This document shows, one piece after another, positions 47,887 to 56,311 of a DNA stretch of 64,000 nucleotides. The position numbers and the translations under genes are program-made. Position 1 is the first letter of the stretch. Each line of letters starts with the position of its first letter. This DNA comes from Saccharopolyspora hirsuta (GTDB taxonomy: Bacteria > Actinomycetota > Actinomycetes > Mycobacteriales > Pseudonocardiaceae): the NCBI RefSeq assembly GCF_008630535.1, contig NZ_VWPH01000008.1, positions 124,001-188,000 of the forward strand, given 5' to 3'. A model generated the notes under the pieces. That model ran no database searches. It was not told where the DNA came from and saw nothing but the letters and a program-made list of their open reading frames with translations.

Positions 47887-47898
47887 TTTCGCGCGAAA
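47887..47898. repeat. Single TTTCGCGCGAAA palindrome
   Basis: A perfect 12-bp palindrome between two convergent genes, identical to the paired elements at 27.5 and 34.3 kb. A degenerate form also lies at 40357-40368 (ATCTCGCGCGAA). Confidence 0.6.
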
Positions 47899-47906
47899 GC
47901 GCCCGC

Positions 47907-48629
47907 TCAGACCAGACCGCCGGTGGCGCGGATGTTCTGGCCCGTGACCCAGTGCGAGTCCGGGCTGACGAGGAACGCGACCACGTCGGCGATGTCCGCA
48001 GGCCGCCCGAGCCTGCCCAGGGGCGTCATGTGCTCGGTCGCCGCGATGGCGTCCGGGTCGACCGCGCCGCGCAGCAGGTCGGTGTCGGTGGGGCCGGGGG
48101 AGACCGCGTTGACGTTGATCCCGCGCGGACCCAGCTCCTTGGCCGCGACCTGCGTGAGCTGCTCGACGGCGGCTTTGCTCGCGGCGTAAGCGGATTCGCC
48201 CGGGCTGGCCCACGCGGTGCTCATCGTGGAGATGTTGACGATCCGCCCGCCGTCGCGCATCCGCCGCGCCGCGTGCTGCATCGCCAGGAAGGTGCCCTTC
48301 GCGTTGACCGCCATGATCCGGTCGTACTCGGCCTCGGAGGTGTCCAGCAGCGGTGCCGTGCCGGGGATCCCGGCGTTGTTCACCAGGATGTCGAGCTGGC
48401 CGAAGTGCTCGTCGGCGGTGTCGAAAAGCCTTGCCACCTGGTCGGTTTCGCCCATTTCCACGAGCACGGCGCGGGCACCGGTGCGCGTGCTGACGTCCTC
48501 GGCCGCGGAGTCGTCGCTGGCGTAGCCGAACAGCACCGTCGCGCCGTCGGCGGCCAACCGCTGCACGATCGCCCGCCCGATCCCGCGAGAGCCACCGGTG
48601 ACGACTGCGGTCTTCCCATCAAGTCCCAT
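47907..48629 (-). CDS. Short-chain dehydrogenase/reductase
   Basis: The protein has 240 residues of the classical SDR type, with TGGSRGIGRA for NADP(H), NNAG, the catalytic Ser in NISTMS and YAASK, and a C-terminal GQNIRATGGLV. The substrate cannot be told. ATG at 48629 is the start directly before KTAVVTGG; the frame is open further but without homology. It is convergent with the MOSC gene. Confidence 0.92.
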   Translation of the reverse strand: MGLDGKTAVVTGGSRGIGRAIVQRLAADGATVLFGYASDDSAAEDVSTRTGARAVLVEMGETDQVARLFDTADEHFGQLDILVNNAGIPGTAPLLDTSEAEYDRIMAVNAKGTFLAMQHAARRMRDGGRIVNISTMSTAWASPGESAYAASKAAVEQLTQVAAKELGPRGINVNAVSPGPTDTDLLRGAVDPDAIAATEHMTPLGRLGRPADIADVVAFLVSPDSHWVTGQNIRATGGLV

Positions 48630-48764
48630 GCCCCGATCGTCCCGGCAATTGCGGCCAGAACCGGTCCGGAAATGCCGATGGTGGCCCGGGCGCAGGCCGT
48701 CGTACTCGCTTTGCCTGCTCACGGGACATGAGCTGCCGAAACCTTCCCCGGGCCGACGGAGCGG

Positions 48765-49775
48765 CTAACCGGTCAGGGTCGAGGCGCGGGGGACCAGGCG
48801 CGGGGGCGGGTTGGTGACCACCTGCGGAACCTCGGTGCCCTTCAGGTTCGCCAGCAGGAGCTCGACCGCGCTCGCCGCGGCCTGCGCCAGGTGCAGGTCC
48901 ACTGCGGTCAGCGTCGGGGTGCTGGTGCGGGCCCGGACGCCGTCGTAGCGGGTCGCCACCCGCAGGTCGGTCGGGATGTCGAGGCCCAGCGACTCCGCGG
49001 CGCGCACCGCGCCGATGGCGAAGGCGTCCACCGACGCGCAGATCGCGTCGACCTCGGGGTGCTGCGCCAGCAGCTCCTCGCAGGCGGCCTGGCCGGTTTC
49101 CTCGCCGCCCGACTCGTCGGCCTCGACCACCAGCGGCGGCATGCCGTGCTCCCGGGAGAACTCGGCGTAGACCTCCGCCAGGTCCACGTACCAGCTGCGG
49201 TGGCCGCTGCCCATGAGCAGCGCGATCCGGTCCGCGCCCTGCTCGCGCAGGTGGTCCAGGAGCAGGCGGCCGACCTGCGGCGCGCGCAGGTCCACGTGCG
49301 GCAGGTCGGTGCCCCGCTGCGGTCCGATGCTCACGATCGGCACCCCGCGCGACTGCAGGCGCTTGGTGGTCGGGTCGTCCTGGTCCGGCTCGATCACGAT
49401 CGCTCCGTCGATGTCCAGCGAGTCCAGCGGCGGGTCGGAGTCCAGCGGGGGCACCAGCACCAGGGCGAAGCCGTGCAGCAGCGCGGTCTCGGCCGCCGCC
49501 GCGGCGACCTCCATGAAGAAGCCGAGCTTGGACGGGCCGCCCGCCACCGCGACCGGCATCGACGACACCAGGCCGATGGTCCGGGACTGGCCGCTGCGCA
49601 GCCGCTGCGCGCGCAGGCTCGGCCGGTAGCCGAGCTCGGCGGCGGCCTGCACCACCCGCTCCCGCGTCCGCGGATCGACCTTGCCGATCCCGTTGAGCGC
49701 GTGCGACACGGTCGTCCGCGACACCCCGGCAGCCCGCGCGACATCGGAGATCGTCGGCCGGATCGGTCCCGCCAT
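48765..49775 (-). CDS. LacI-family transcriptional regulator
   Basis: The 336-residue protein has the LacI helix-turn-helix at 8-60 (TISDVARAAGVSRTTVSHAL and the hinge) and a periplasmic-binding-protein-like effector domain ending in the family's SAVELLLANLKG region. It controls an unknown target; no sugar operon is adjacent, and the neighbouring SDR is a possible target by proximity only. ATG at 49775 follows GAGGTG. Confidence 0.92.
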   Translation of the reverse strand: MAGPIRPTISDVARAAGVSRTTVSHALNGIGKVDPRTRERVVQAAAELGYRPSLRAQRLRSGQSRTIGLVSSMPVAVAGGPSKLGFFMEVAAAAAETALLHGFALVLVPPLDSDPPLDSLDIDGAIVIEPDQDDPTTKRLQSRGVPIVSIGPQRGTDLPHVDLRAPQVGRLLLDHLREQGADRIALLMGSGHRSWYVDLAEVYAEFSREHGMPPLVVEADESGGEETGQAACEELLAQHPEVDAICASVDAFAIGAVRAAESLGLDIPTDLRVATRYDGVRARTSTPTLTAVDLHLAQAAASAVELLLANLKGTEVPQVVTNPPPRLVPRASTLTG

Positions 49776-49858
49776 CGCACCTCCTCACCCTCGAACCGCC
49801 GCTCAGGCTATTACGCCCCCACCCCTCCCGGAACCCCGCGCGGCCGACGCGTGGTGGG

Positions 49859-50383
49859 ATGGCGCACGAGCAGCAGCGGAACGAAACGGACCCACCCGAT
49901 CCGAAGGTCGGCAACCGCCCGTTTCCGGGCTTCCTGGCCGCTTGGCAGGAGGCGAACGGCCCGGAGCTCACCCCGCTCGACCACCTCGGCCGGGGAGGTG
50001 GCATCGAGTTCGTGCTGGCCGCGCAGTGGCTCTTCTGCCCGAACTTCATCGAGCACCGCGGTGGCGTCTTCCGCTCCGAGCTCCCGGCGGAATCGAGCGG
50101 GTCTCGCCGGAGGAACATCGACACCTGGTTCTCCGGTCGGGAGGACCGCGTGGATCTCGTCGAGTTCCACGCGAACACGACGACGTTGTGGGACGTCTTC
50201 ACCAACGACGACACCACCGGGTACGAGGAAGACCTGTCCCAACTCGCCTGCACGATCGCGGAATGCTGGAGGGCGCTGCTCGCGAGGCAGTTCCCGGAGC
50301 GGCAGTTCGCCGTGGAGGTCCGCGACGACGAGAACTCGTACGGCCCGCAGATCACCTTCTACAGCAGGTCCGGGGCGTCGTGA
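49859..50383 (+). CDS. Uncharacterised cytoplasmic protein
   Basis: The protein has 174 residues. It is rich in Trp and acidic residues, with WLFCPNFIEHRGGVFRSEL and TIAECWRALLARQFPERQFAVEV; the latter resembles the C-terminus of small actinomycete proteins without a named domain. There is no signal or membrane segment. The frame has normal high-GC codon use. It is convergent with lysA, with four bases between stops. Confidence 0.7.
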   Translation: MAHEQQRNETDPPDPKVGNRPFPGFLAAWQEANGPELTPLDHLGRGGGIEFVLAAQWLFCPNFIEHRGGVFRSELPAESSGSRRRNIDTWFSGREDRVDLVEFHANTTTLWDVFTNDDTTGYEEDLSQLACTIAECWRALLARQFPERQFAVEVRDDENSYGPQITFYSRSGAS

Positions 50384-50387
50384 TCGC

Positions 50388-51707
50388 CTAGGCGATGTCG
50401 CGGTGGAGGAGGTCGGCTTCGGTTTCGCGGCGGATCCAGACCTCGGTCGTCCCGTCTTCGAGGGCCAGGACCGGGGGTCGGGGGACGAGGTTGTAGGTGG
50501 AGGCCATCGAGTGGTGGTAGGCGCCGGTGCAGGGGACCGCCAGGAGGTCACCGGCGCGGATGTCGGACGGCAGCTGGGCGTCGGGGATCAGGACGTCACC
50601 GGCCTCGCAGTGGCGCCCGACCACGCTCATCGAGCGCTTCTGCGCATCGCTCGTCCGCCCGACCAGGCGCGCGGTGTAGCGCGAGCCGTACAGCTCCGGG
50701 CGCGGGTTGTCGCTGAAGCCGCCGTCGACCGCGACGTAGGTCCGGGTGCTGCTGTGCTTGACGGTCACCACCCGGTACAGGGTCAGGCCCGCTCGGGCCG
50801 CGATCGCCCGGCCGGGTTCCAACGTCAGGCGCGGCGGCACGAGGCCGTGCTTGCGGCACTCGTAGGCCAGCACGCGGGGGATGCGGGCGGCGAAGCCGGG
50901 CAGGTCGAACGCCGCATCGCCGGGGCAGTAGGCCACCGCGTGCCCACCGCCGAGGTTGAGCTGCGGCAGCGTAACCCCGTGGCGGACCGCGATCTCGGCC
51001 AGGAAGGCCACCAGCCGCCGCACCGCCTCCTCGTAGCCGGACACCTCGGCGATCTGCGAGCCCAGGTGGCAGTGCAGCCCCACCAGCCGCAGCTCGGGGC
51101 GGGCGAGCACCCGCGCCACCGCCACCGCCGCCTGCCCACCGGCCAGCGACAGGCCGAACTTCTGGTCCTCGACCCCGGTGGCCACGGCCCGGTGGGTGCG
51201 CCCGTCGATGCCGGGCGTCACCCGGACCAGAACGTCCTGCGGGCCGGGGATCCGGTCGATCTCCGCCAGCGAGTCGACCACCACCCGGCCCACCCCGGCG
51301 CGCGCCGCCGCGCGCAGCTCCTGGTGGGTCTTCGCGTTGCCGTGCAACAAGATCCGCTCCGCGGGGAAGCCCGCGGACAGGGCGGTGGCCAGCTCCCCGG
51401 CCGAGCAGACGTCCAGCGACAGGCCCTCCTCGGCGATCAGCCGCGCCATCCGGCGGCACAGGAACGCCTTGCCCGCGTAGGCGATCTCGGCGTCCAGCGC
51501 GCGGTAGGCGCGGCACCGCTCGCGGACGGTCGGCACGTCCAACAGGTAGCCGGGCGTGCCGAAGCGGTCGGCGAGCTCGGTGAGCGAGACACCGCTCACC
51601 ACCAGGTCGCCGGACGGCATCGCCTCGGCAGAGGTCGGCCAGACCGAGGTGCACAGCTTCTCGGGCAAGCTCCGGCGGTAGGTCGGCAGCAGTTCGGCCA
51701 GGGTCAT
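50388..51707 (-). CDS. lysA: Diaminopimelate decarboxylase-type PLP enzyme
   Basis: The 439-residue protein is a fold-III PLP decarboxylase. Schiff-base Lys in EIAYAGKAF, LHCHLGSQI, the phosphate-binding LNLGGGHAV and EPGRAI, DGGFSDNPRPELYG and the closing GAYHHSMASTYN are all present. It is expected to make L-lysine from meso-diaminopimelate. No other lysine gene is near, and it may be a second copy beside an argS-lysA locus elsewhere, so a different diamino acid substrate is possible. ATG at 51707 was chosen because the family N-terminus starts just after it. Confidence 0.85.
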   Translation of the reverse strand: MTLAELLPTYRRSLPEKLCTSVWPTSAEAMPSGDLVVSGVSLTELADRFGTPGYLLDVPTVRERCRAYRALDAEIAYAGKAFLCRRMARLIAEEGLSLDVCSAGELATALSAGFPAERILLHGNAKTHQELRAAARAGVGRVVVDSLAEIDRIPGPQDVLVRVTPGIDGRTHRAVATGVEDQKFGLSLAGGQAAVAVARVLARPELRLVGLHCHLGSQIAEVSGYEEAVRRLVAFLAEIAVRHGVTLPQLNLGGGHAVAYCPGDAAFDLPGFAARIPRVLAYECRKHGLVPPRLTLEPGRAIAARAGLTLYRVVTVKHSSTRTYVAVDGGFSDNPRPELYGSRYTARLVGRTSDAQKRSMSVVGRHCEAGDVLIPDAQLPSDIRAGDLLAVPCTGAYHHSMASTYNLVPRPPVLALEDGTTEVWIRRETEADLLHRDIA

Positions 51708-51982
51708 CGGGCAGTTCCGCCTCTCTGTTCCGCCTCTCCGCGATTCACAGTGGTGGTCGCGTTCGAGGTTCATCTCGCGTTTGGCGGTTTCTTGTGGCTG
51801 GGTTGCGTCACGGTCCCCTGAGGTGCGGTTGGGGAGGGGGTGGCGCTTGTCTGTCGGGTGCTTTCAGGAGTACGCCGGGTTGGGGTCGGTGGCGTGGTGT
51901 TCGAGCGTGGTTCTGACACGGGGCCCGAGCGTCCTGATGTGCTGTTGACGGGCTGGTCCGGGGCTTCTGGTAGAGAAGAGGC

Positions 51983-54010
51983 ATGGCAGGTGCACAACCC
52001 CGGAAGCGGAAGGGGGCGACGGCAGAGCAGCGGACCGCGGCGGCGCACCGACCGGTGGCCCGCGTGCTGGTCGACGTCCCGCTGCCGGTGCACCTGGACC
52101 GCCCCTTCGACTACCAGGTGCCCGACCGGCTCGACGCCGACGCGGTGCCCGGCTGCCGGGTGCGGGTGCGCTTCCGCGGCAAGCTCGTCGACGGCTACCT
52201 GCTGGAGCGCAACGAGACCACCGACTTCAAGGGCACCCTGTCCTGGGTCGAGCGGGTGACCTCGCCCGAGCCGGTGCTCACCCCGGAGCTGCTGGAGATG
52301 GCCCGCGCGGTCGCCGCCCGCTACGGCGGGATGCTCGCCGACGTGGTGCGCCTGGCCATCCCACCGCGGCACGCCGGGGCGGAGAAGAAGGCCCCGAGCG
52401 AACCCGGCCCGCCCCCGCCCCGCCCCGAGACCGAGGGCTGGAACCGCTACCAGCACGGCCAGTCCTTCTTGGACGCCGTGCACGCCGGGCGCTCGGCCCG
52501 GGCGGTCTGGCAGGCGCTGCCCGGCGAGGACTGGCCCGGCCGCCTCGCCGAGGTCGCCGCGACCGCCGCGGCAGCCGGGCGCGGAGCGCTGATCGTCGTC
52601 CCCGACCACCGCGACCTGCAGCGGCTGCAGGACGCCTGCGCCGCCCTGGTCGGCGACGGGGTCGTCGCCCTCGCCGCCGAACTCGCCCCCGCCGAGCGCT
52701 ACCGGCGCTGGCTGGCGGTCCTGCGCGGCGCGGCCCGCGTGGTGGTCGGAACGCGCGCGGCGATGTTCGCCCCGGTGCGCGACCTGGGCTTCGCGGCCGT
52801 GTGGGACGACGGCGACGACCTGCACAGCTACCCCCAGGTGCCCTACCCGCACACCCGCGACGTGCTCACCCAGCGCGCGCACGCGGCGGGCGCGGCGCTG
52901 ATCGTCGGCGGCTTCGCCCGCACCGCCGAAGCCGCGCTGCTCGCCGAGTCCGGCTGGGCGCACGAGCTCACCGCGCACCGCGCGGAAGTGCGAGCGGCAG
53001 CGCCGCGAGTGACCGCCATCGGCGAGGACGACACGCAGCTGGCCCGCGACCCGGCGGCGCGCGCAGCGCGGCTGCCGTCGGTGGCCTTCGAAGCGGCGCG
53101 AGCCGCGCTCGGCGCGGGAGCGCCGGTGCTGGTGCAGGTGCCGCGGCGCGGCTACGTGCCAGCGCTCGCGTGCGGCGACTGCCGCGAGCGGGCGCGGTGC
53201 CGCCGCTGCGCGGGGCCGCTGGCGCTGCCGGGAGGCAGCGAGGGCGGCGCGCCGAAGCCCGCGGCGTGCAGCTGGTGCGGAGCCGCGGAAGCGGCGTTCA
53301 AGTGCGGCAACTGCGGGTCGCGGCGGCTGCGGGCGATCGCCATCGGCGCTGGTCGCACCGCCGAGGAGCTGGGGCGTGCGTTCAGCAACGTGACGGTGCG
53401 GACCTCCGGGGCGGGGGAGGTGCTGGCGACGGTTCCGGCGAAGCCCGCGCTGATCGTGTGCACGCCGGGGGCCGAGCCGGTGGCCGAGGGCGGGTACGGC
53501 GCAGCGCTGCTGCTGGACGGTCGGACGTTGCTGGCCCGCCCGGAGCTGCGCGCGGCCGAGACGACGCTGCGGTTGTGGTTCGACGCGGCCGCTCTGGTGC
53601 GTCCGGGGCGGGACGGCGGTCGGGTGGTCGTCATGGCCGAGTCGTCGCTGCAACCGGTGCAGGCGCTGGTGCGGTGGGACCCGGCCTGGTTCGCCTCGCT
53701 GGAGCTCGCCGAGCGCGCCGAGCTGGGCTTCCCCCCGGCGCGGCGGGTCGCAGCGGTGGACGGCACGCCGGAGGCCATCGAGGCGCTGCTCGACTCGGCG
53801 GACTTGCCCGCCACGGCGGAGATCCTCGGCCCGGTGCCGCTCGGCGCGGTCGACGAGGACGGCAACTCGGAGCGGGAACGCCTGATCGTCCGCGTGGACC
53901 GGACCGAAGGTCGAGCCCTGGCCAGCTCCCTGCACGCGGCCCAAGCCATCCGCGCAGCCCGCAAGGCGGCCGAGCTCCAGGTCCGCCTCGACCCGCTGGA
54001 GATGCTCTGA
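51983..54010 (+). CDS. priA: Primosomal protein N' (PriA), actinobacterial non-helicase form
   Basis: The protein has 675 residues. The N-terminal 3'-OH DNA-binding domain (ARVLVDVPLPVHLDRPFDYQ) and the eight zinc-binding cysteines (CGDCRERARCRRC, CSWCGAAEAAFKCGNC) are intact. The helicase core is degenerate: no GxGKT Walker A, and WDDGDD stands where DEEH would be, so unwinding activity is unlikely. This loss is known for actinobacterial PriA. It should still act as a replication-restart scaffold. AGAAGAGG precedes the ATG. Near def-fmt-rsmB it keeps its usual neighbourhood, but 7.4 kb of accessory genes now separate them. Confidence 0.92.
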   Translation: MAGAQPRKRKGATAEQRTAAAHRPVARVLVDVPLPVHLDRPFDYQVPDRLDADAVPGCRVRVRFRGKLVDGYLLERNETTDFKGTLSWVERVTSPEPVLTPELLEMARAVAARYGGMLADVVRLAIPPRHAGAEKKAPSEPGPPPPRPETEGWNRYQHGQSFLDAVHAGRSARAVWQALPGEDWPGRLAEVAATAAAAGRGALIVVPDHRDLQRLQDACAALVGDGVVALAAELAPAERYRRWLAVLRGAARVVVGTRAAMFAPVRDLGFAAVWDDGDDLHSYPQVPYPHTRDVLTQRAHAAGAALIVGGFARTAEAALLAESGWAHELTAHRAEVRAAAPRVTAIGEDDTQLARDPAARAARLPSVAFEAARAALGAGAPVLVQVPRRGYVPALACGDCRERARCRRCAGPLALPGGSEGGAPKPAACSWCGAAEAAFKCGNCGSRRLRAIAIGAGRTAEELGRAFSNVTVRTSGAGEVLATVPAKPALIVCTPGAEPVAEGGYGAALLLDGRTLLARPELRAAETTLRLWFDAAALVRPGRDGGRVVVMAESSLQPVQALVRWDPAWFASLELAERAELGFPPARRVAAVDGTPEAIEALLDSADLPATAEILGPVPLGAVDEDGNSERERLIVRVDRTEGRALASSLHAAQAIRAARKAAELQVRLDPLEML

Positions 54011-54101
54011 CCGGTTCGGGCCCAGGCGGCGGTCGTGAGCGCGTAACAGCGCCACGACCTGGGCAAGCGCAGCGGGGCCGTTCCGCGGCTAGGCTTCGAG
54101 C

Positions 54102-54468
54102 ATGGTGCGCAGCTCGGCTCCCGACGTGGACGAATACCTGGCGGGAAGCCCCGGCCGCCCGGCGGGATGCGCTGACCCGGATCCGGGAGTTGTGCCGCGC
54201 CGAGCTGAGCGGGTTCGACGAGGTCATGAACCACGGCATGCCCGCGTACCAGCGCGACGGCGTCGCCGAGATCGCGTTCGCCTCCCAGAAGCAGTACATC
54301 TCGTTCCACCTCCTGCGCTCCGACGTGCGCGCAGCCTTCGCCGAGCGGCTCACCGGCCACGACGCGGGCAAGGGCTGCCTGCGCTTCCGCAAGGTCGAAT
54401 CGATCGACTTCGACCTGCTCCGCGACCTCCTGGAGGAGACGGCCACCACCCGCGGCGAGGCCTGCTGA
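54102..54468 (+). pseudogene. DUF1801-type protein with an apparent +1 frameshift
   Basis: Frame one begins ATG 54102 with VRSSAPDVDEYLA. Thereafter the family sequence continues only in another frame: EAPAARRDALTRIRELC, GFDEVMNHGMPAYQRDG and YISFHLLRSDVRAAF to the stop at 54468. One extra G in the GGG at 54143-54145 (CTGGCGGGAAGCC) explains the shift. DUF1801 proteins of about 120 residues are widespread, and the repaired gene would have 121. A sequencing error is possible; otherwise the gene is dead or slips on the G run. Confidence 0.8.
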
Positions 54469-54469
54469 C

Positions 54470-54519
54470 GGGTCGTGAGTGCGAAACCCTGCTCCAGCCG
54501 GGTTTCGCACTCACGACCC
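54470..54519 (+). terminator. Perfect ~20-bp hairpin after the DUF1801 gene
   Basis: GGTCGTGAGTGCGAAACCC (54471-54489) pairs with GGGTTTCGCACTCACGACC (54500-54518), extendable by one pair, with a ten-base loop. No U-tract. It is a member of the CGTGAG hairpin family. Confidence 0.8.
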
Positions 54520-54565
54520 CGGAATTCAGTTGTCCGGGGGTTCGGGGGAGTGCTGCACTCCGGGG

Positions 54566-55126
54566 GTGACGGCTTTCCTGGAGACCGAGCGGCTCCTGCT
54601 GCGGGAGTTCGGGGCGGACGACGTCGACCTGCTCCTGGAGCTCAACAGCGATCCGGCGGTGATGCGCTACATCTTCGGCGGGCCGCCGCCGACCCGGGCC
54701 GAGGTCGCCGAGCAGCTGCTGCCCCGGTACCTCTCGTACTACGAGAAGTTCGGCGGGCTCGGCAAGTGGGCCGCGCTGGAGCGGGGGACCGGGCGGTTCA
54801 TCGGAGTGTTCATGCTGCACCCGGACGGGGACGGGCCATCGGACGAGGCCGAGCTCGGGTACCGGCTGCACCGGTTCGCCTGGGGCCGGGGGTACGCCAC
54901 CGAGGGCGCGATCGCGCTGCTCCGCAAGGGGTTCGCCGACTTCGGCCTGCGGCGGGTCTTCGGGCAGGCGATGACCGTCAACACCGGTTCGCGGCGGGTG
55001 CTGGAGAAGGCCGGGCTGCGGTACGTGCGGACGTTCTTCGCGGACTGGCCTGGCCCGCCGATCGACGGGGCGGAGCACGGCGACGTGGAGTACGCGCTGA
55101 CCCGCGACGAATGGTTGGCTCAGTAG
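54566..55126 (+). CDS. GNAT family N-acetyltransferase (RimJ/RimL type)
   Basis: The protein has 186 residues. TERLLLREFGADD at the N-terminus, ELGYRLHRFAWGRGYATEGA for acetyl-CoA and VNTGSRRVLEKAGLRYV at the C-terminus are typical of RimJ/RimL-like acetyltransferases acting on amino groups of proteins or small molecules. GTG at 54566 follows GGGGGAG closely enough. The end overlaps the convergent deacetylase by seven bases. Confidence 0.92.
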   Translation: MTAFLETERLLLREFGADDVDLLLELNSDPAVMRYIFGGPPPTRAEVAEQLLPRYLSYYEKFGGLGKWAALERGTGRFIGVFMLHPDGDGPSDEAELGYRLHRFAWGRGYATEGAIALLRKGFADFGLRRVFGQAMTVNTGSRRVLEKAGLRYVRTFFADWPGPPIDGAEHGDVEYALTRDEWLAQ

Positions 55127-56148
55127 CGGTACAGGCGGTCGGCGACCGCTGGGGCGGGCTGGGTGGAGAGGCCCGCTGGGGCCGAGATGCGGTTCGGGTC
55201 GCCGTCGGAGGTGTAGCGGCGGGCCGGGTCGGCGGCCAGGAGGTCCAGCCAGGCCGTGGAGCCGAACTGGGCGTCCGGCCCGGTCGCGGCTTGGGAGCGG
55301 ATGCGCGGCACGTTGGCCGGGTCGAAGTCGGCCGACCAGGGCGAGGGCGCCGGGTTGGAGCCGACCAGCAGGACGCTGTCGTGGTGGTAGGTCGTGCCGT
55401 CCGCCGAACCGTCGGCCGCCAGCCGCTCGTCGTCCGGGTGCACGCCCAGCGGCAGCGCGATCGAGCGCACCTCCGCGCCCGGTGCGGCATCGGTGATGAC
55501 CCGCTGCATCCCGGCGATCTGCTGCTGCACCTCGTCCCCCGCGAGCCGCCCCAGGTTCGGGTGGTCGAGGGTGTGGTTGCCGATCTCGAAGCCGTGCTCG
55601 TGCAACCAGGCGAGGCTGCGCCGTCCGCCGGGTTCCTCGAACGGCGGGTTGAAGACGTAGAAGGTCGCCACCGGGCGGAATCCCGGGTGCGCGGCCGCCA
55701 CGTCGAGCAGGATGCGGGTGGCCGTGCCCGGTGCCGGTTCGCCCGAACCGTCCACTGTGAACTGGGTGGGGGAGCCGTCGTCGAAGGTGAGCACCACCGG
55801 GTGCGCGCCCGCCGGGAGGTCGAACCGCCCGGTGGCGTACTCGGTCGCGGTCACCGGGACGTAGCCCTCGGTGGCCAGCCGCTCCAGCTCCGCCCGGAAG
55901 TCCTCCGGGGTCCGGTCGTAGACGCTGGTCGGAGCGGGCGTGATCCGGTGGTACATGAGCACCGGGACCTCGCCCAGCTCGTTGGCGCCCACCGACTCCG
56001 GCGTCGGCGGCGGAGGTGGTGGTGGGGGCGGCGGGATCTCGACCACCTGGCGAGGTGGCGGTGGAGGTGCGCTGCAGCTGGCCAGGGCCGTGAGGAGTGC
56101 CGCCGTCACCGCGGCGACGACGCGTCCGGAGCGCACAGCTGGCAGCAT
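55120..56148 (-). CDS. Lipid-anchored polysaccharide deacetylase
   Basis: The 342-residue protein has a signal peptide with the lipobox ALASC (Cys25), a polyproline linker of two runs (about 27-48), and a NodB-type domain: VLMYHRITPAP, the metal-binding TFDDGS and HTLDHPNL. It should remove acetyl groups from a cell-wall or exopolysaccharide outside the membrane. The polyproline runs would need EF-P for translation. ATG at 56148 is used; GTG two codons upstream is possible. Confidence 0.88.
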   Translation of the reverse strand: MLPAVRSGRVVAAVTAALLTALASCSAPPPPPRQVVEIPPPPPPPPPPTPESVGANELGEVPVLMYHRITPAPTSVYDRTPEDFRAELERLATEGYVPVTATEYATGRFDLPAGAHPVVLTFDDGSPTQFTVDGSGEPAPGTATRILLDVAAAHPGFRPVATFYVFNPPFEEPGGRRSLAWLHEHGFEIGNHTLDHPNLGRLAGDEVQQQIAGMQRVITDAAPGAEVRSIALPLGVHPDDERLAADGSADGTTYHHDSVLLVGSNPAPSPWSADFDPANVPRIRSQAATGPDAQFGSTAWLDLLAADPARRYTSDGDPNRISAPAGLSTQPAPAVADRLYRY

Positions 56149-56311
56149 CGCCACCAACGGTAGGTTCCGGTTTCGCGGCTTGGGGATACTCCAAGTGGTT
56201 AATTGATCTGCCGCGCTCCGGCTGGGAGGGTGGACGAGCACGCATTCCGCTTGAAAGAGCACGGGATTCCGTGCTGCCGCGCGAGTTCGCCTAGTCGGGG
56301 AGGCGAAAGCG

